NCBI GenBank assembly: GCA_020740775.1
Contig: JAHEWK010000012.1
Location: forward strand, 372,001 to 436,000
Direction of reading: 5' to 3'
Length of the DNA stretch: 64,000 bases
Origin: Ilyonectria destructans
Lineage: Eukaryota > Ascomycota > Sordariomycetes > Hypocreales > Nectriaceae
Shown here: piece after piece, positions 23,016-35,415 of the stretch
How positions within the stretch are numbered: position 1 is the first letter of the stretch
Layout: every line of letters starts with the position of its first letter
Position numbers and translations under genes: made by a program
The notes under the pieces: generated by a model
Database searches by the model: none
The model's input: the letters and a program-made list of their open reading frames with translations, nothing else
Told to the model about the DNA's origin: nothing

Positions 23016-24587
23016 TCAAAGCTTTGCCCATGGAGACCTGTTTTTGCGCAATCGCACCGTCGCAACCATGCCGCCAGACGCCAAAGCCAAGGAACCTGCG
23101 TAGAACATGGCTGGCCGGTATGCTTTCAAGCCAGCATCCGCTCCTCCGTACGCCTCAAGCAGGTATCCGGCAATAGGAGCACCCTAAGACGACAAGTGTC
23201 AGCTCCAATTTGCAGGAAGCGATTCCGATATCAAAGCATTTCAACTCACCATTAGGTAACCGCCGGTCCAGCCGGTGAGAATCATGCTCATCGCAATGGC
23301 AACTCTCGCACTGCCAAAGACATTGCTCACGACTGTCGGCATTGTTGAGAAGAACCCGCCGTTCGAAATGCCATTAACCAATACAAAAAAGATCATCGGT
23401 CCTAGAGTCGTTGACGAAGGCCAGATGACAAGCATGCTGATGGCCGTCAACATCAAAGAGATGAACAGCGTGTTCAAGGACCCAAACTTGTCACAGGCAA
23501 AGCCACAGCCAATTCGACCAAAGGCCGAGGCCAGGTTGAACCCCGCAACTAGAGCCGCTCCCGTTGTCGACGAAAACCCAAGTGACTTGGTGTACATAGG
23601 AAGGAAGAATGGCGGGACGAAGAGGGGGAAAGTTCCCAAAGCACTGGCTAGGAAAACCAGAACAAAGGTGAAAGACTTGAAGAGGCGCCTAGGGAAATCA
23701 GTATTGTCCTCTGAGTTCCAATCGTTGGATCACGTACCACTCAATGAATCCTGGCGTGTGCGTCGGAACTCGCTCCTTAATCACCCAGGCTGCCGGCAGC
23801 CCCGTGGCCAACGTAAGAAGTCCGAGGATGCGGTATCCCCACGCGATGTTAAGTCTTTGAATCAGAGCATCAAGGGCAAAGCTGATAGTCGCTCCTCCGA
23901 AGCCTGCACCGGCAAACATGAGGCCATTGGCAAGTCCACGCTTCGTGCTGAACCATTGAGCAATCACCGCAAAGACAACCTATGGTGAAATATTTAGTCA
24001 ATCGCTCAACGAGATTTCTTGTTCTGTGGTCAAGACTCACCACTGAAACCAGACTACTTCCTTGTTAGCCAATGGCACGGGTAGGCAGGCAATAAATCGA
24101 AGTCAACTCACCTGACACCAGTTCCCATCATAACTCCAGAAGTGAAGAACAGCGCGCCGATGTTCTTGACGGCAAACGAGCTTAGGATTTCACTCCCACC
24201 CATGACCGAGACTCCCAAAACGGCAGTCCATCGCATGCCGAGGGCGCGCATCAACCTCGAGTTCACAATAGCCAGAGCCGACATCAACGCCGCATCGAGC
24301 GATCCGATGAAAGAAAGCGTGGCGGGGGTCGACAGTCCGTCCTCAACGAGCGCCGTCTGCATGACACCCCAGGCATACGTCGTTCCGACCGCCCACCAGA
24401 GGAGGACAGCACCGCCACCGACGACAACCCAGCCGTAGCCGCCATCGGGGACCGTCGAGTCGGCAAGTCGGGAAGCCTGCAAAATCTCATCAGTGGACTC
24501 CTCGGCCCTGGATCCGGAGGTGTAGGGACCCCTGACGGAACTCGCGGCCGACGTTTCGCGGAGTTCAATTGCGGTCGTGGTAGGCAT
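23016..24587 (-). CDS. MFS transporter, monocarboxylate (MCT/MCH) type
   Basis: Five minus-strand exons (24587-24112, 24053-24041, 23979-23738, 23688-23250, 23183-23016) total 1338 nt and give 445 residues. The second exon is only 13 nt. A hydrophilic N-terminus is followed by the MCT signature PDGGYGWVVVGGG, which marks the first membrane helix. Further blocks are RGLANGLMFAGAGFGG (helix 4-5 region), an EWRLFKSFTFVLV restart after the central loop, and GRIGCGFACDKFG in the second half; about 12 membrane segments are expected. Fungal members of this family import monocarboxylates, nicotinate-like acids or other small organic acids. Same-strand neighbours are the Zn2Cys6 regulator and the sulfatase, which suggests co-regulated uptake of their substrate. 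Confidence 0.87.
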
Positions 24588-25921
24588 TTTGAACTCAAGG
24601 AGGAACTGGCAGCGTTTCAGCCTCTGTACAATCAACAATGTATCGATTTATGATAATCTAAATCAAATGCTACAAGACCGAGGCGAAGAGTTCTTTAAAG
24701 GCACGGAGTCCGGTCCCGGCGCAAAACCAACAAAATGTGTGGGTCATACGGCTTTTCATCGTGATGACTCGAGCGCGGTTCGGGTTAATGATTCGGCTCG
24801 CCGTCGCTTTCCATCGGCGATCAAGCCGGTCGATATCCTTCTTAAATTCCTGTTGGTTTCTTGAATTGGTATGAATGAGCGGGGTTACGTAAATTTCGCC
24901 ATGTGCCGTGCACGCACGCTATTTCTCTTGGTATTTCGAGAGTTCTGGATTGGATTTTGTGGTGGAGAGGCGGGGTTGCTCAAGATGGAGTAGAGAGCTT
25001 GCCATGGCTTGTCCCACGTGACTCTAGGCCTACTACCAAGGTCAGTTAGAGGTAGCTCACCTGAGCTTAGTAACTTAAAGCGAGAAGGGAGATATTGGCT
25101 TCGGTATGAGATTGAAGAGGAGGTGTTGCTTTGAAATAGATATATCATCTGTGTCGAGGCTGTCAGAACCCAACTACCCTAAACAAGTACATCAACGTGC
25201 CAGAATAATGACCAATCTAGATATTCCTACCCCTGTTATTATGCAACATGACTGTGCGGAACCTGAGAACGAAGTTGTGATTGTGTGGGCGCCTTTCATT
25301 TTGGCTTCGGTCCGTCCTCTAATGGAATCCTAGGAGAAGTATGTTGTCGTGTGACGTGGTCAGTGGTGTTCTGCGACCGACGACCCGAGTATAGACGGCC
25401 ATTGCCATTCTAAGAGTACTGCCCAAAAATATTTGAATAGGTCGCATCACTCATGGAAAGACTTTTAGGCGCATATTTATGTATCATCAAGTAGGAATTA
25501 TTGGAGTTAGATTGACTGTTTATGACTCTTTGAGATGACTGACCTCAAGCCCAACAGACTCAGCCATAAACCTGAGCAGCTTCGCCACCCACTGGGTCTG
25601 AGTCATATGGGCCAATCTCGTCCCTGGAAGATGTCAATGCGCAAATGTATGCTACTATTTTAATGCGATTTATGACGCTGCTTCTCGTCGAAGCTTATCT
25701 TTGGCTTACACCGGCGTTATCTGTCGCCGAGGTGACTAAAGTCTGAGCTTTTGCGGTGTATGACATCGCAGCCCCTCCCCCACCAACACCAACGATCTCC
25801 CGACATCTGCCCAAAATAACCCCACCATAAAACTCCAACACGGTAACAGACCGATCCCCGAGACTTCACCACCAACACATAAACCCCGAACGCAGCGATC
25901 GATCGCTTTCCCGACTTCGCC
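24588..25921. other. Divergent intergenic region between MFS and GlnRS genes
   Basis: 1.3 kb with promoters of the MFS gene (minus) at the left and GlnRS (plus) at the right. No gene or repeat is supported. Confidence 0.55.
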
Positions 25922-28167
25922 ATGGCGGACCCAATCGCAGAGGTCACCGAGGCCACCGTCAAGCTCGTCCTTGACGATGCGACGGGCGAGATGGTCACCA
26001 GGAACGAGCTCAAGAAGCGCACCCAGAAGCGCGCCAAGAAGGCCGCCAACCAGGCTCGCACCAAGGAGGCCGCCGAGCAGCGAGAGAAGAACCCCAAGGC
26101 TGCGGTGCCAAAGCCTAAGGCTCAGGAACCCACACAGCTCGACCCGGATGCCATGTTCAAGCAGGGCTTCCTCTCCGACGTCTACAAGGAGCGGGCTGTG
26201 ACGCCCGTCGTCACTCGATTCCCCCCCGAGCCCAATGGTTATCTTCACCTGGGACACGCCAAGGCTATTGCCATTGACTTTGGATTTGCTCGGTTCCATG
26301 GCGGCCAGACGGTAAGCTGCACTCTACCCGGTCCTCGCTACTCGAGGAAGACGGAAGCTGACTAGACACTAGATTCTTAGGTTCGTTGCTGCGCCCAACA
26401 CACACGATCGATTGCGACTGACAGAATACAAGGTTCGACGATACCAACCCTGATGAGGAGGAAGAAATCTACTTCGAATGGATCATCAAGATTGTCAAGT
26501 GGTTGGGTGAGTCACCAGGTTGGCTTCCACTACTAGGAACGCGCTCCTGACTCTGTGTATAGGATTCACCCCCAGCGCCATAACGTACTCGAGCGACTAC
26601 TTCCAGAAGCTCTTCGACCTGGCCAAGGAGCTGATTAAGAAGGAGAAGGCATACGTCTGCCACTGCCAGGAGGCTGAGATTAAGCTCCAGCGCGGAGGCA
26701 AGGACGGCAAGGAGGGACCCCGCTACCGCTGCAAGCACGCCGAGCAGGACATCGAGACCAACATGCAGAAGTTCCAGGACATGCACGACGGCAAATACGA
26801 GCCCCAGACTGCGTTCCTCCGCATGAAGCAGGACATCGAGAACGGCAACCCCCAGATGTGGGATCTTGCCGCCTACCGAATCCCCAAGAAGAAGACGCAG
26901 CACGTCCGCGCCCCTGAGTGGAAGATGTTCCCTACCTACGACTTCACTCACTGCCTGGTCGACAGCTTCGAGAACATCACCCACAGTCTGTGCACTACCG
27001 AGTTCATTCTGTCCCGGGAAAGCTACGAGTGGCTAAACAAGTCCCTCGAGGTCTACGAGCCTATGCAGCGCGAGTTCGGTAAGCAGACTTCTACTCTGGC
27101 AACCATTTACTTCCTACCCGAATTACTGGGCGAGACCGATCAACTCTACAATGGGAGTAGGGGTATTGTATTTGCAAGATTATTCTGACTAGGATTACCG
27201 TATAGGCCGATTAAATGTCAGCGGAACCATCATGAGCAAGCGAGCTCTGAAGAAGCTGGTAGAAGGCGGTATCGTCCGAGGCTGGGATGACCCTCGGCTC
27301 TACACTCTTATTGCCATTCGACGCCGAGGTATTCCCCCGGGCGCCCTCCTGGCCTTCATCAACGAGCTCGGCGTTACCACAGCCAAGACCATTATCCAGA
27401 TTGTTCGGTTCGAGCAGACCGTGCGCCGTTACCTCGAGTACACTGTGCCCCGTCTCATGATGGTCCTCGACCCCCTCCCTGTCACCATCGAGGACATTGA
27501 GGAGACCCAGGAACTCGATGTCCCCTACTCTCCCAAGGACGCTAAGTTCGGCACTCACAAGGTGCGCCTTACTAAGACCGTCTATATCGACCGATCCGAT
27601 TTCCGCGAGGAGGACATCAAGGGCTACTTCCGCCTGGCCCCTGGTAAAACTGTTGGTCTTCTCAACGTCCCTCACCCTATCAAGGCTACTTCATTCACCA
27701 AGGATGAGACGACTGGCCAGGTTACCGGCGTCAAGGCCGTCTTCGATAAGGAGTCGAAGCCCAAGACATACATCCAGTGGGTGCCCGATAACTCCATCAA
27801 GCTGGAGGTTCGTATCCAGAGCCCCCTCTTCAAGTCAGACGACCCCATGGCCGCCGAGGGTGGATTCTTGAACGATATCAACCCCAACAGCGAGACTGTC
27901 TACACCGAGGCTCTGATCGAGGAGGGATTTAATGAGGTGCGCAAGAAGGCCCCTTGGCCAGTCACCGCAGGCGAGGACGCCGACGACAGCGGCCCTGAGA
28001 CTGTTCGATTCCAGGCCATGCGTGTTGCCTACTTTGTGAGTACTCTTGTCACTTTTTTCAACTGAAGATAACTAACAAGAATACAGGCTATGGACTCTGA
28101 TAGCACAGACGACAAGATTGTGCTGAACCGGATTGTATCTCTGAAGGAGGACTCTGGAAAGAACTAG
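25922..28167 (+). CDS. GLN4: Glutaminyl-tRNA synthetase, cytosolic
   Basis: Six exons (25922-26311, 26373-26380, 26433-26506, 26563-27078, 27206-28035, 28087-28167) join in frame to 1899 nt and 632 residues. The class I synthetase HIGH motif is [15 protein letters not shown] near residue 105. The segment [14 protein letters not shown] follows, and the KMSKS equivalent is [11 protein letters not shown] near residue 340. C-terminal anticodon-binding beta-barrel blocks include [14 protein letters not shown]. The N-terminus is a short Lys/Ala-rich extension ([20 protein letters not shown]), as in many eukaryotic synthetases, and lacks the full YqeY-like domain of yeast Gln4. The second exon is just 8 nt and supplies the I-L-R of the conserved ILRFDDTNP. 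The enzyme charges tRNA-Gln in the cytosol. Confidence 0.93.
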
Positions 28168-28351
28168 ATAGATGGCTTGCCTGATGCATGAATCAAATGA
28201 ATTTCCACTAACCCAGTCTTATTATGTGATGACTATTAGTTATAGTGAATTTTACGACTCAAATTCCACGTACATTAGGTCGAGCCAGTAGGTTAAGCGC
28301 AAAGCGTTGTAGATGGAAACTGGTTCTGTCTCAAAATTATTCTTCCCTTTG

Positions 28352-31300
28352 CTATTCCCCTCTCTTCGTCCTACTCTGCGCTTGTTCGTCTATACTAGCC
28401 CTGGATGTCTCTTCTTCGGAATCTTCAGCAACTGAGCCAGTACTAGATGTCTCCTCTTCAGAATCATGATCACCACTCGACTGGTTGTACGCCAACCATG
28501 CTGAGCGATAAGGCTCATAGTGAGTCCAGGCCCAACTCTTTCTCCAGTCATTCTCGGGTAGATTATCAACGTCCTTTTGGCCTTGCCTGTACTCGTTTAT
28601 GATTCCCATGATGATTGGGGAATCACTTACGGGCGGCTCCCCATCGCAAACCTCGATTTCAGAAGACTTGTTATCCACATTTTGTCCTCCAGCTCGAGCT
28701 GTGCTCAGTCTGTGGGTCCTCTCCTCCATAGCTTTTACCATTCTCGATGCATCTGGTATTGCCGGATGAATCGGGGTGCCTTGAGATTTGTACGCTCTTA
28801 GTGTTCTTAGATCCCTCTTTATAGCGAGAGTGCTCCCGTCATGTTCTCCGTATGTTTGGGCCGCCAACTGGACGAAGACGCCCTGCAGAGCCAACGCCTC
28901 ATCCTCGCTTTCATGGCTGCCAGCGGCTGCTAGAACCTCGATCATTCGCTCCATAGGATAAAAAGCGGCGCTAATTGGGGCGTGCCAGATCTCATGGAAC
29001 AGCCACCTCAGTACGGCCAGGGCGTCTTCCAGCTGGCCCTGCAATGCTATCGAGACACCACGCTCCGAAATGGTTTTGCAATAGTAATACGGAGCGGTAT
29101 TCCCCACTCCGTCCTCAAGCATTTCTTCCAGGTGTTTGGCGTACCGGTCGATTGCCATGTCGAGAATTCTAGTAGCCTCAACAATACGACCGAGTCCCAT
29201 ATAGGCCATCGACAAGGATGAAGCTACAAACAGGGCCCGCTCAATGTTCTCACCATCTGAGTATATCACGGGTTCCAAAATCTCAACTGCTTTTTCGCAG
29301 TGGCCATGATTCTCGAGGGAGTGACCAAATTGGCTTTTTGTGTCAAGAGTCCTGAGATCCGCTGGTCCCACCGTTTCCTCCAGCAGTCTGATGGCTTCAA
29401 GCCACATCCACTCTATTTCATTAAACGGCGTATCCTCTTGGATAAGAAACCAACCCATTTCGCCCAGAAGCGATGCTTTCGCGACGGCCGGCCAATACCA
29501 ATCCACTTCGACGAGCGTTTTCGCATGATCTAGTGTTGCATTGACATGGGGTATCAACCTGCGGATCCAAGGAAGGGTCTCTGCGGAGTAACTAGGGAGC
29601 TCTTCATCGATGACGAACATCGAAAGTGCTGTGTAATTTGCCATTTGTTCACTCCTCTTCATCTCCCACTGTAGCGCCAGGTGCACTAGCCGATGCAACG
29701 TGAACCTGGTATCTTCAACCCTATCGTTTTGACTTGATGTTAAGAAAGAGTATCCCATGAGTAGTGACAGTGAATCACTTAGGTCCTGAACAGTCGGGGT
29801 GCGTAGCTGGCGCCTGGGTTGTATCGGCATCCTGGGAGTCTCTGGGATCGGCGCTTTTCTTTTCTCTGTCGATTTCCCTTTCCATAAGCGCCGCACAAGA
29901 CCTTTAATCCTCTCTCTTCGTCGTATCTGGCGGACGTTATCATAGGGGTAGACATTGTGTTCTTCGAAATCATTATCGTCATCTCTTTTGTATGACAAAT
30001 TTGCATTGTATCTGTCATAGTGCGTCCTGTATCTGGTGAAGAAGGAGCGTGGAATCTCTTGTCGGTCGAAGCACCCGCAAAGGTACAATAGCTCGATAGC
30101 AAAGCTATTCTCTCGCTCAACCGCGCGAAAGGAAGCGAGCCAAGTTCTGGCAACGGCGTTGGGAACCTGGTTTTCAGATGCATTGTCACGACCAGCCTCC
30201 GTGAATTCGTCCTGGAGCATATCCCTTAAGCCATCCCCGCTGCCTTCTCTTAGCATATCGAGATACTGAGGCACCGACAGCGAATTCTTTTGCAAATATG
30301 ATATGGCCTGGGACAAGGCTAATGGCAAGTAGCCAAGCTCCTTTGCTAATGAACTGATGTTCTTGACCGTGTGGGTAGAAGCTGGTAAACGGCCGCGGAT
30401 AAGGTCAATGCATTCCTCAGGGCTCGGTTCCGTGATGGTAATCAAGGTTCGACCCTCAGTCAAATCCACTGCTGCGTGCTTGGATCGACTGGTGAATAGG
30501 ACCGATCCATTTGGCGAACTGGGAAGATACTTGTGCATTTTCGCTCTGTACCCGGCGTCTCCGCTCCGCTCGAGGAATACCTCGATGTCGTCGGCGTTGT
30601 CCACTATCATAAGCCATGGATGTTGTTGATGACTGCTCCCTAGCCACTCTTTCACCTTGTTCAAGAGATCTGAGCCACCAGCTGAAGCACCGGGTATTTG
30701 GCAGGTCCGGGCGATCGATGTGTAGGCTTCGATAAAACGTTCGGTCGTGCTCGCATGAACCCAGAATATGGACAGGCCATCATCTCTCTGACGCATCTTG
30801 TATGCCCATTCGATGACAACTTGGGTTTTACTATGTCAGCATTAGCAGTGCTCCGAGTCAAGGACCCGATGGCCTACAGACCCTATGCCTCCAAGTCCAT
30901 GCAAGGCGGCTCGTTTATGGACACCACGGTGACGATTCTCTAATGGAGACCCAATCCAAGAGTTGAGTTGTTGCAAGGTGGATGAGCGACCGACAAACAA
31001 CTCGTTTCTTGAATAAGGCAGAAGAAACCACGGGCCATTGGTAGCTGGGGTGCTGGTATCTGTGGGAAGAATTGGCGATGTTTGGCCATGCCGAGCTCGC
31101 GAAGTGATGCCTCGTGGGACTGTAGTCCATTGTGTGGCTTTGGAAATTATGGCATTTAGTTCTTGTACGAAAGACTGATATCCTGGGTCAGATTCAGAGA
31201 TGAACTTTGCCATGTTCTTGTGGTTGGCATGTATTCCTCTGTCCGCAAATCCAGGCAGGATTGCGGACTCTTTCGGCACAATCAACCCGGCGTTTGGGGA

Positions 31301-32182
31301 TGGTAATTCCTCCCAGAAACACATCACCGAAATATTGTGTTGGTCATATGAATTGCGCCTTTCGTTGATGAGGTCATAAAAGTCGTCGTGGATTCGGTGT
31401 AGAGTATCCGACTCTCTCTGTAAAACCTGAAGCAGCTTGGGATTGGTTTGCTTGAAGCTGCCAACAAGGCTGGAAAATCGAGTCGCGTAATCGGCAATGG
31501 CTGACCCTCGATGGGGAGTCCCCATGAAGATGATTCCGGCGGTATGTTGAGAGAAATCCATGAGATCTTCTCTATCGCGGCGTTGGGCGGAGAAAAGGAT
31601 TGCCTACTGCCATTAACTTCAATCCATATACCCATCTTTGTTCAAGACCGCATGCCGATCCATTATCTTACATCTTTGCAAACAAGACCCCCGAGGCTAT
31701 GACACACAAATATCATTGGGCGTCCGGTGGTGTTGGTTTGAGTGCGCTCGTGTTTGACCGAAGCTACCAGCTCCTTTGCATGGTCTCTAATCGCCTTGAC
31801 GGAAACCTTTCCCTGGTCTTTCAAGTTGACTACGTGCGCATCGTAGCCGAATGTGAATATGCGTGACTTCGGTATCTTCGATGGAAGGAGGGCTTTGGGC
31901 CATGGTTCGAGCTTTCGTCCATCATCGTCGGTGCCTCTCCAGGTCTTTTCTCGATGGCCCATGAGGCCGTGTATGAATATGATGCTATTTTTGATCTTAT
32001 ATTAGCCTTGATATGCTAGGGAATGTCAAATATATCCCCAGGAGACTGTTGCTCCTGTGCGCGACTTACTCGACATCTGCATCGTCGCCATTGTGCCACT
32101 CCTCGAGCCCCAGGGCCACTGTGGCGCTCGGCGAAGATTGCCCGGACTCCTCGGTGTTTATTCGATGGGGATTTTGTCGCAT
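28352..32182 (-). CDS. NLR/STAND protein: alpha/beta-hydrolase - NB-ARC - TPR-like, 1208 aa
   Basis: Four minus-strand exons (32182-32070, 31984-31672, 31603-30882, 30830-28352) sum to 3627 nt in frame. The N-terminal domain (about residues 35-250) is a DUF676/SesB-like serine hydrolase: DIIFIHGLMGHREKTW, the nucleophile elbow FVCHSLGGLVCKD, then GIIFMGTPHRGS. A nucleotide-binding domain follows, with P-loop LGGIGKTQVVIEWAY near residue 380, a Walker B-like WLMIVDNADD near 458, and the downstream GYLPLALSQAISYL block. The C-terminal half is alpha-helical with TPR-like spacing and ends in an acidic tail containing DSEEETS twice. Such proteins act in fungal heterokaryon incompatibility and innate-immune-like responses. 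The splice site between the last two exons falls inside the P-loop codons. Confidence 0.88.
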
Positions 32183-32897
32183 GGTTTAAACGCCTTCCAG
32201 CGACTGATGACGGTTGTATATGTCGAGTCGCCGAATGGCGGGAGGTTGATGATGGGATGAAGAGGTCAGGCATTAGCTGGGCGTCAGCACGTCTTGAATG
32301 CACCAACAGGCTTCAGCCTGGTCTGCACGTCTTGTGGCTGCCGCAACGAGGCTGAGCCCAAATAGGCCATGCGACATGAAATTCCGGACCCTTCTTCTGG
32401 TTGTATGCATGAGGATTGATAGCGCTGTCTAAGCGCTGTCGATGACCGATGCACCTATAAACGAAGGAATTAGTGTGAAAACGAGAAGCCACTGATTACC
32501 GCCCTTCAAGACACTTTCACGAAGGGAAGAGTATCATTTCTGCAGTATCTTGATTTTGGCCAAATGAATAATGTATTTTTCTTGCAAACGGTCTTGAAAG
32601 CCATGATTAATGAGCTCGGTATATCTTGCCACACAGCAGCCTGGAGGGCACCCCAGTCACATACCATACCACGACCACGTTCCATACTAATGGCTTGGCG
32701 CGAAATCCCAACCTCGGATGATATCTTTACAAGACATCCTGTTCATACAAATTAAGTTTGTTCAATTCCCTTTCAGGACAATCATCAAATGCCTCGAGGA
32801 CCTTCCCAAATTGTGGCAACCGGGACCAAGTGGAACGCACAACGTCGACTCAATCAAGCTATATATTTATTTGAAGATATCTGAGAGAAAGCTATAG
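32183..32897. other. Intergenic region between NLR and enoyl reductase genes
   Basis: Contains the NLR promoter (minus) and the 3' flank of the enoyl reductase. Nothing else is recognised. Confidence 0.5.
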
Positions 32898-34253
32898 TCA
32901 AATCATCTTAGCCAGTGCTTTGCCAACCTGGAAACACAGCTTCCGGGCTGAGACCTGTCCAGCCCGGTTCATATCCATGGCCCGTCTAACACTAATAGGA
33001 CTGAGATCTCCAAGGTTTGTGGTCTGAAGTGGCTTTAAGGATCCATCACCGATCAGCGTAGGCAGTCTATCGTATAGCGCTGCGCTGAGCTGATAGTTCT
33101 CCATGTGGGGCTTGAAGAAGCAACAGTTAGCAAGGAACAAGCAATAGTAAACGCCCAGAAACCATGATCAACTGAAAAAACTCCAAAAAACTTACGGGCC
33201 AATGTTTCAAACCGCGGTATGTGTGCGGCGTAGGAAATGCTGAGAACACAAAGACGTCCGTCACTTTGATGTTTTGTGGGACATCTTCTGTATGACCTTT
33301 ATTGGGTCGGACAGTGCACAAGGCTCCTGGGCGGGTCCCAATTACTCGGGCTGCAGTCGCTGATGAGGTACGATTGCCTATGGTATCAAAAATGTGGGTT
33401 AACTGAGGTAGGGCGGCCTGAAGCTTGGAGACAACGTCGTCGTCACGATAGTCGAAGATATGGGTCGCGCCCGCTTCCTTTGCCTGTTCAAAGTTCTGCG
33501 GGCTACAAGTGGTTGCAACGACAATTCCATGGAGCCGAGCGATCTGAATAGCATAATACCCGACGGCAGCTTTCCATCATTGTTAGCACTCTGCTTGAGC
33601 TTGGGAAGTAGCTGTCATACAACTTGCACCCCAAATGAGGAGATGAGGCTTCGGGACCGAAGGGTCCTGACTAATTGCCAGACAATCGGAGGAAAACAGA
33701 GCAAGCCAGGCAGTATTGGCCGCCAATGGGATAGCGGTAGCTTGGTCGTTGTTGATTGAGGTCGGGACTTTGTATGAGATGCGCTCATCTGCAATGGAAT
33801 ATGTACTGTAGCCGTTAGGATATATTTTATGCTTTGTAATGTTACTCACGAGTACGCCCCTAGCCCCTTGATCTCTCCTACCAAACGCGAAATGTTAGCA
33901 AATTATAGGCTATATGGAACTCCCGTTAGATGTCATACCGCCCCAGACCAAAGCGGCAATTCTGTCACCAGGCACCAACTTCGTGACACTAGGATGCGTG
34001 CGGGTCACAACGCCGGTGAAATCGCAACCTAGGACAGCTCCATCGCCGAATGCATTCAGATCAAATGCAAGCCCTATAAAAACTTAGTAGAATGTACAAT
34101 TGAGATCTGGCGAAACGCACTATCCGTCGGGTTGAACGCTGCACATTCAACCTTGACGCAAACTTGATGCTCTTTCAATGCGGGCAGTTGAATCTCTTCG
34201 ATCACCAAGTCGCTACCCCGCTGCACGACAGCCGTGGGAGTCTCTGAAGCCAT
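32898..34253 (-). CDS. Trans-enoyl reductase-like medium-chain dehydrogenase, 354 aa
   Basis: Six minus-strand exons (34253-34121, 34073-33939, 33877-33850, 33805-33624, 33569-33196, 33110-32898) total 1065 nt, all junctions in frame. The GroES-like N-terminal domain has VKVECAAFNPTD and LGCDFTGVV. The Rossmann domain contains LLIWGATAAVGYYAIQIARL followed by a VVATTCSP strand and the AKEAGATHIFDYRDD block. The C-terminus is a substrate-loop region ending KALAKMI. No zinc ligands are seen, as in LovC/ToxD-type stand-alone enoyl reductases that serve polyketide synthases; it may also reduce other enoyl or enone substrates. The third exon is only 28 nt. It is the first gene of a same-strand group including an acyltransferase and an aminotransferase. 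Confidence 0.85.
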
Positions 34254-34354
34254 TTGGGATACGCCAAGTGTGTGGTGTGAAATTATCGTAGGCTGGATCT
34301 CAACTACCTCGCGAGCTACAGTGTATGAACTAACTAGAGAGCGTCTGGTGGGCC

Positions 34355-34362
34355 CTTTAATA
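34355..34362 (-). promoter_or_regulatory. TATA-like element of the enoyl reductase gene
   Basis: The minus strand reads TATTAAAG about 102 bp upstream of the ATG at 34253. The match is imperfect but the spacing resembles that of the other genes in the group. Confidence 0.4.
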
Positions 34363-34443
34363 CCTCTCGTCCAGAACAACCTCCGGCTTACAAAGGCTCC
34401 GCCTCCGGGACCCACCACAGGAGCGGGCCGGCATGCCTCGGCA

Positions 34444-34892
34444 CTATATCGGCTTGCGATATACGCATGTAAACTGTGCCTTCGTTAAACGCCGTACTAT
34501 GGTCAGATTACAGAAAGAAATACTGACCGGATATATCTGCATCTTGCTAAAATCCCAGACCCCGGAGCGATAGTAGATGTCTTGCTTCAACACTTCTATA
34601 ACCGCTTCCGCAGAAGCAGCGCGGGCAACGATGGCACTGCCGTGAATGTCAAGCTTTTCGTCCTTCGGTGGGTTGTGTAGAGTTGCACCGCCCATCTGAA
34701 AGAGACCAGAGTCGATATGTTTCGTCATCTCCGTCATATGAAGCCTAACTGGTTCGTTATCCACCGACTGCTAGCGATCTGGTGGCGGAGTTCAGAGGGA
34801 TCCACGTACTCTCTGACACTCATTCTCTTCTCCAACGTCCCTTCGATATCCGGGATGAGGATGATCCATTCTATCTCGCTTGTAGAGGCCAT
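34444..34892 (-). CDS. YCII-like dimeric alpha-beta barrel protein, 118 aa
   Basis: Three minus-strand exons (34892-34806, 34767-34528, 34473-34444) give 118 residues. The fold is indicated by EWIILIPDIEGTLEKRM at the start, SGLFQMGGATL in the middle, a DIYYRSGVWDFSKMQIYP helix-strand block and a terminal FTCVYRKPI. This is the layout of YCII-related small proteins, some of which act as enzymes or auxiliary cyclases in fungal metabolic clusters. The first intron has a weak GTGGAT donor; an alternative GTACGT donor five bases earlier breaks the frame, so this junction is the least certain. The last exon is only 30 nt. The upstream region carries the GGGCGTA array. Confidence 0.75.
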
Positions 34893-34987
34893 ACTGGTGC
34901 TTCGTTCTTGATGCTTTGTTCGCTTGTCCTCTCAAGGCCATTACGAAAGACTTGCTATCTGGATCCGCTAAATAGATTACGCATTAG

Positions 34988-35146
34988 GGGCGTGTCTCGC
35001 CTTGACCCGCCTCCGCATTCAATTTTTACGCCCTTCCGCGCGCCCTTCCGCGCGCCCTTCGTTACGGCTAAAGTAGCGTCTTACGTACGCCCTTGGCCGC
35101 GCCTTTCACAACGCCCTCACCACGCCTTTATGTAGTAGATACGCCC
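34988..35146 (-). promoter_or_regulatory. GGGCGTA repeat array upstream of the YCII-like gene
   Basis: Three exact GGGCGTA heptamers on the minus strand (35027-35033, 35086-35092, 35140-35146) are interspersed with near matches: GGGCGTT at 35110, GGGCGCG at 35039 and 35051, and a plus-strand GGGCGTG at 34988. The exact sites sit 135-254 bp before the YCII-like ATG and point in its sense direction. Part of the array (35029-35060) is a 12-nt tandem duplication. The rest of the 34893-35415 gap shows nothing else. Confidence 0.55.
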
Positions 35147-35415
35147 TAAACTGCGCCAAGACCCGTATTCCGAACACTGCATTTGGAGTTCAGGTGACTA
35201 CCGTGAGTTCAGAGTATCATTAGAGACCTGTGTAAATCTTCTTTCCATTTGCCGAAAACTGGATAGGCTTCTAAACGCATACAGTTGAACATGCAGAATT
35301 TGTCTTACTTATTATTCATAAACGCAACAAGAAAGATAATCAGTGACGCTCTCAAATTTGACTCAGTAGCTACAATTGGGTGGTAAAGAACTCCCAATTA
35401 TCTGAGCATTCAATG

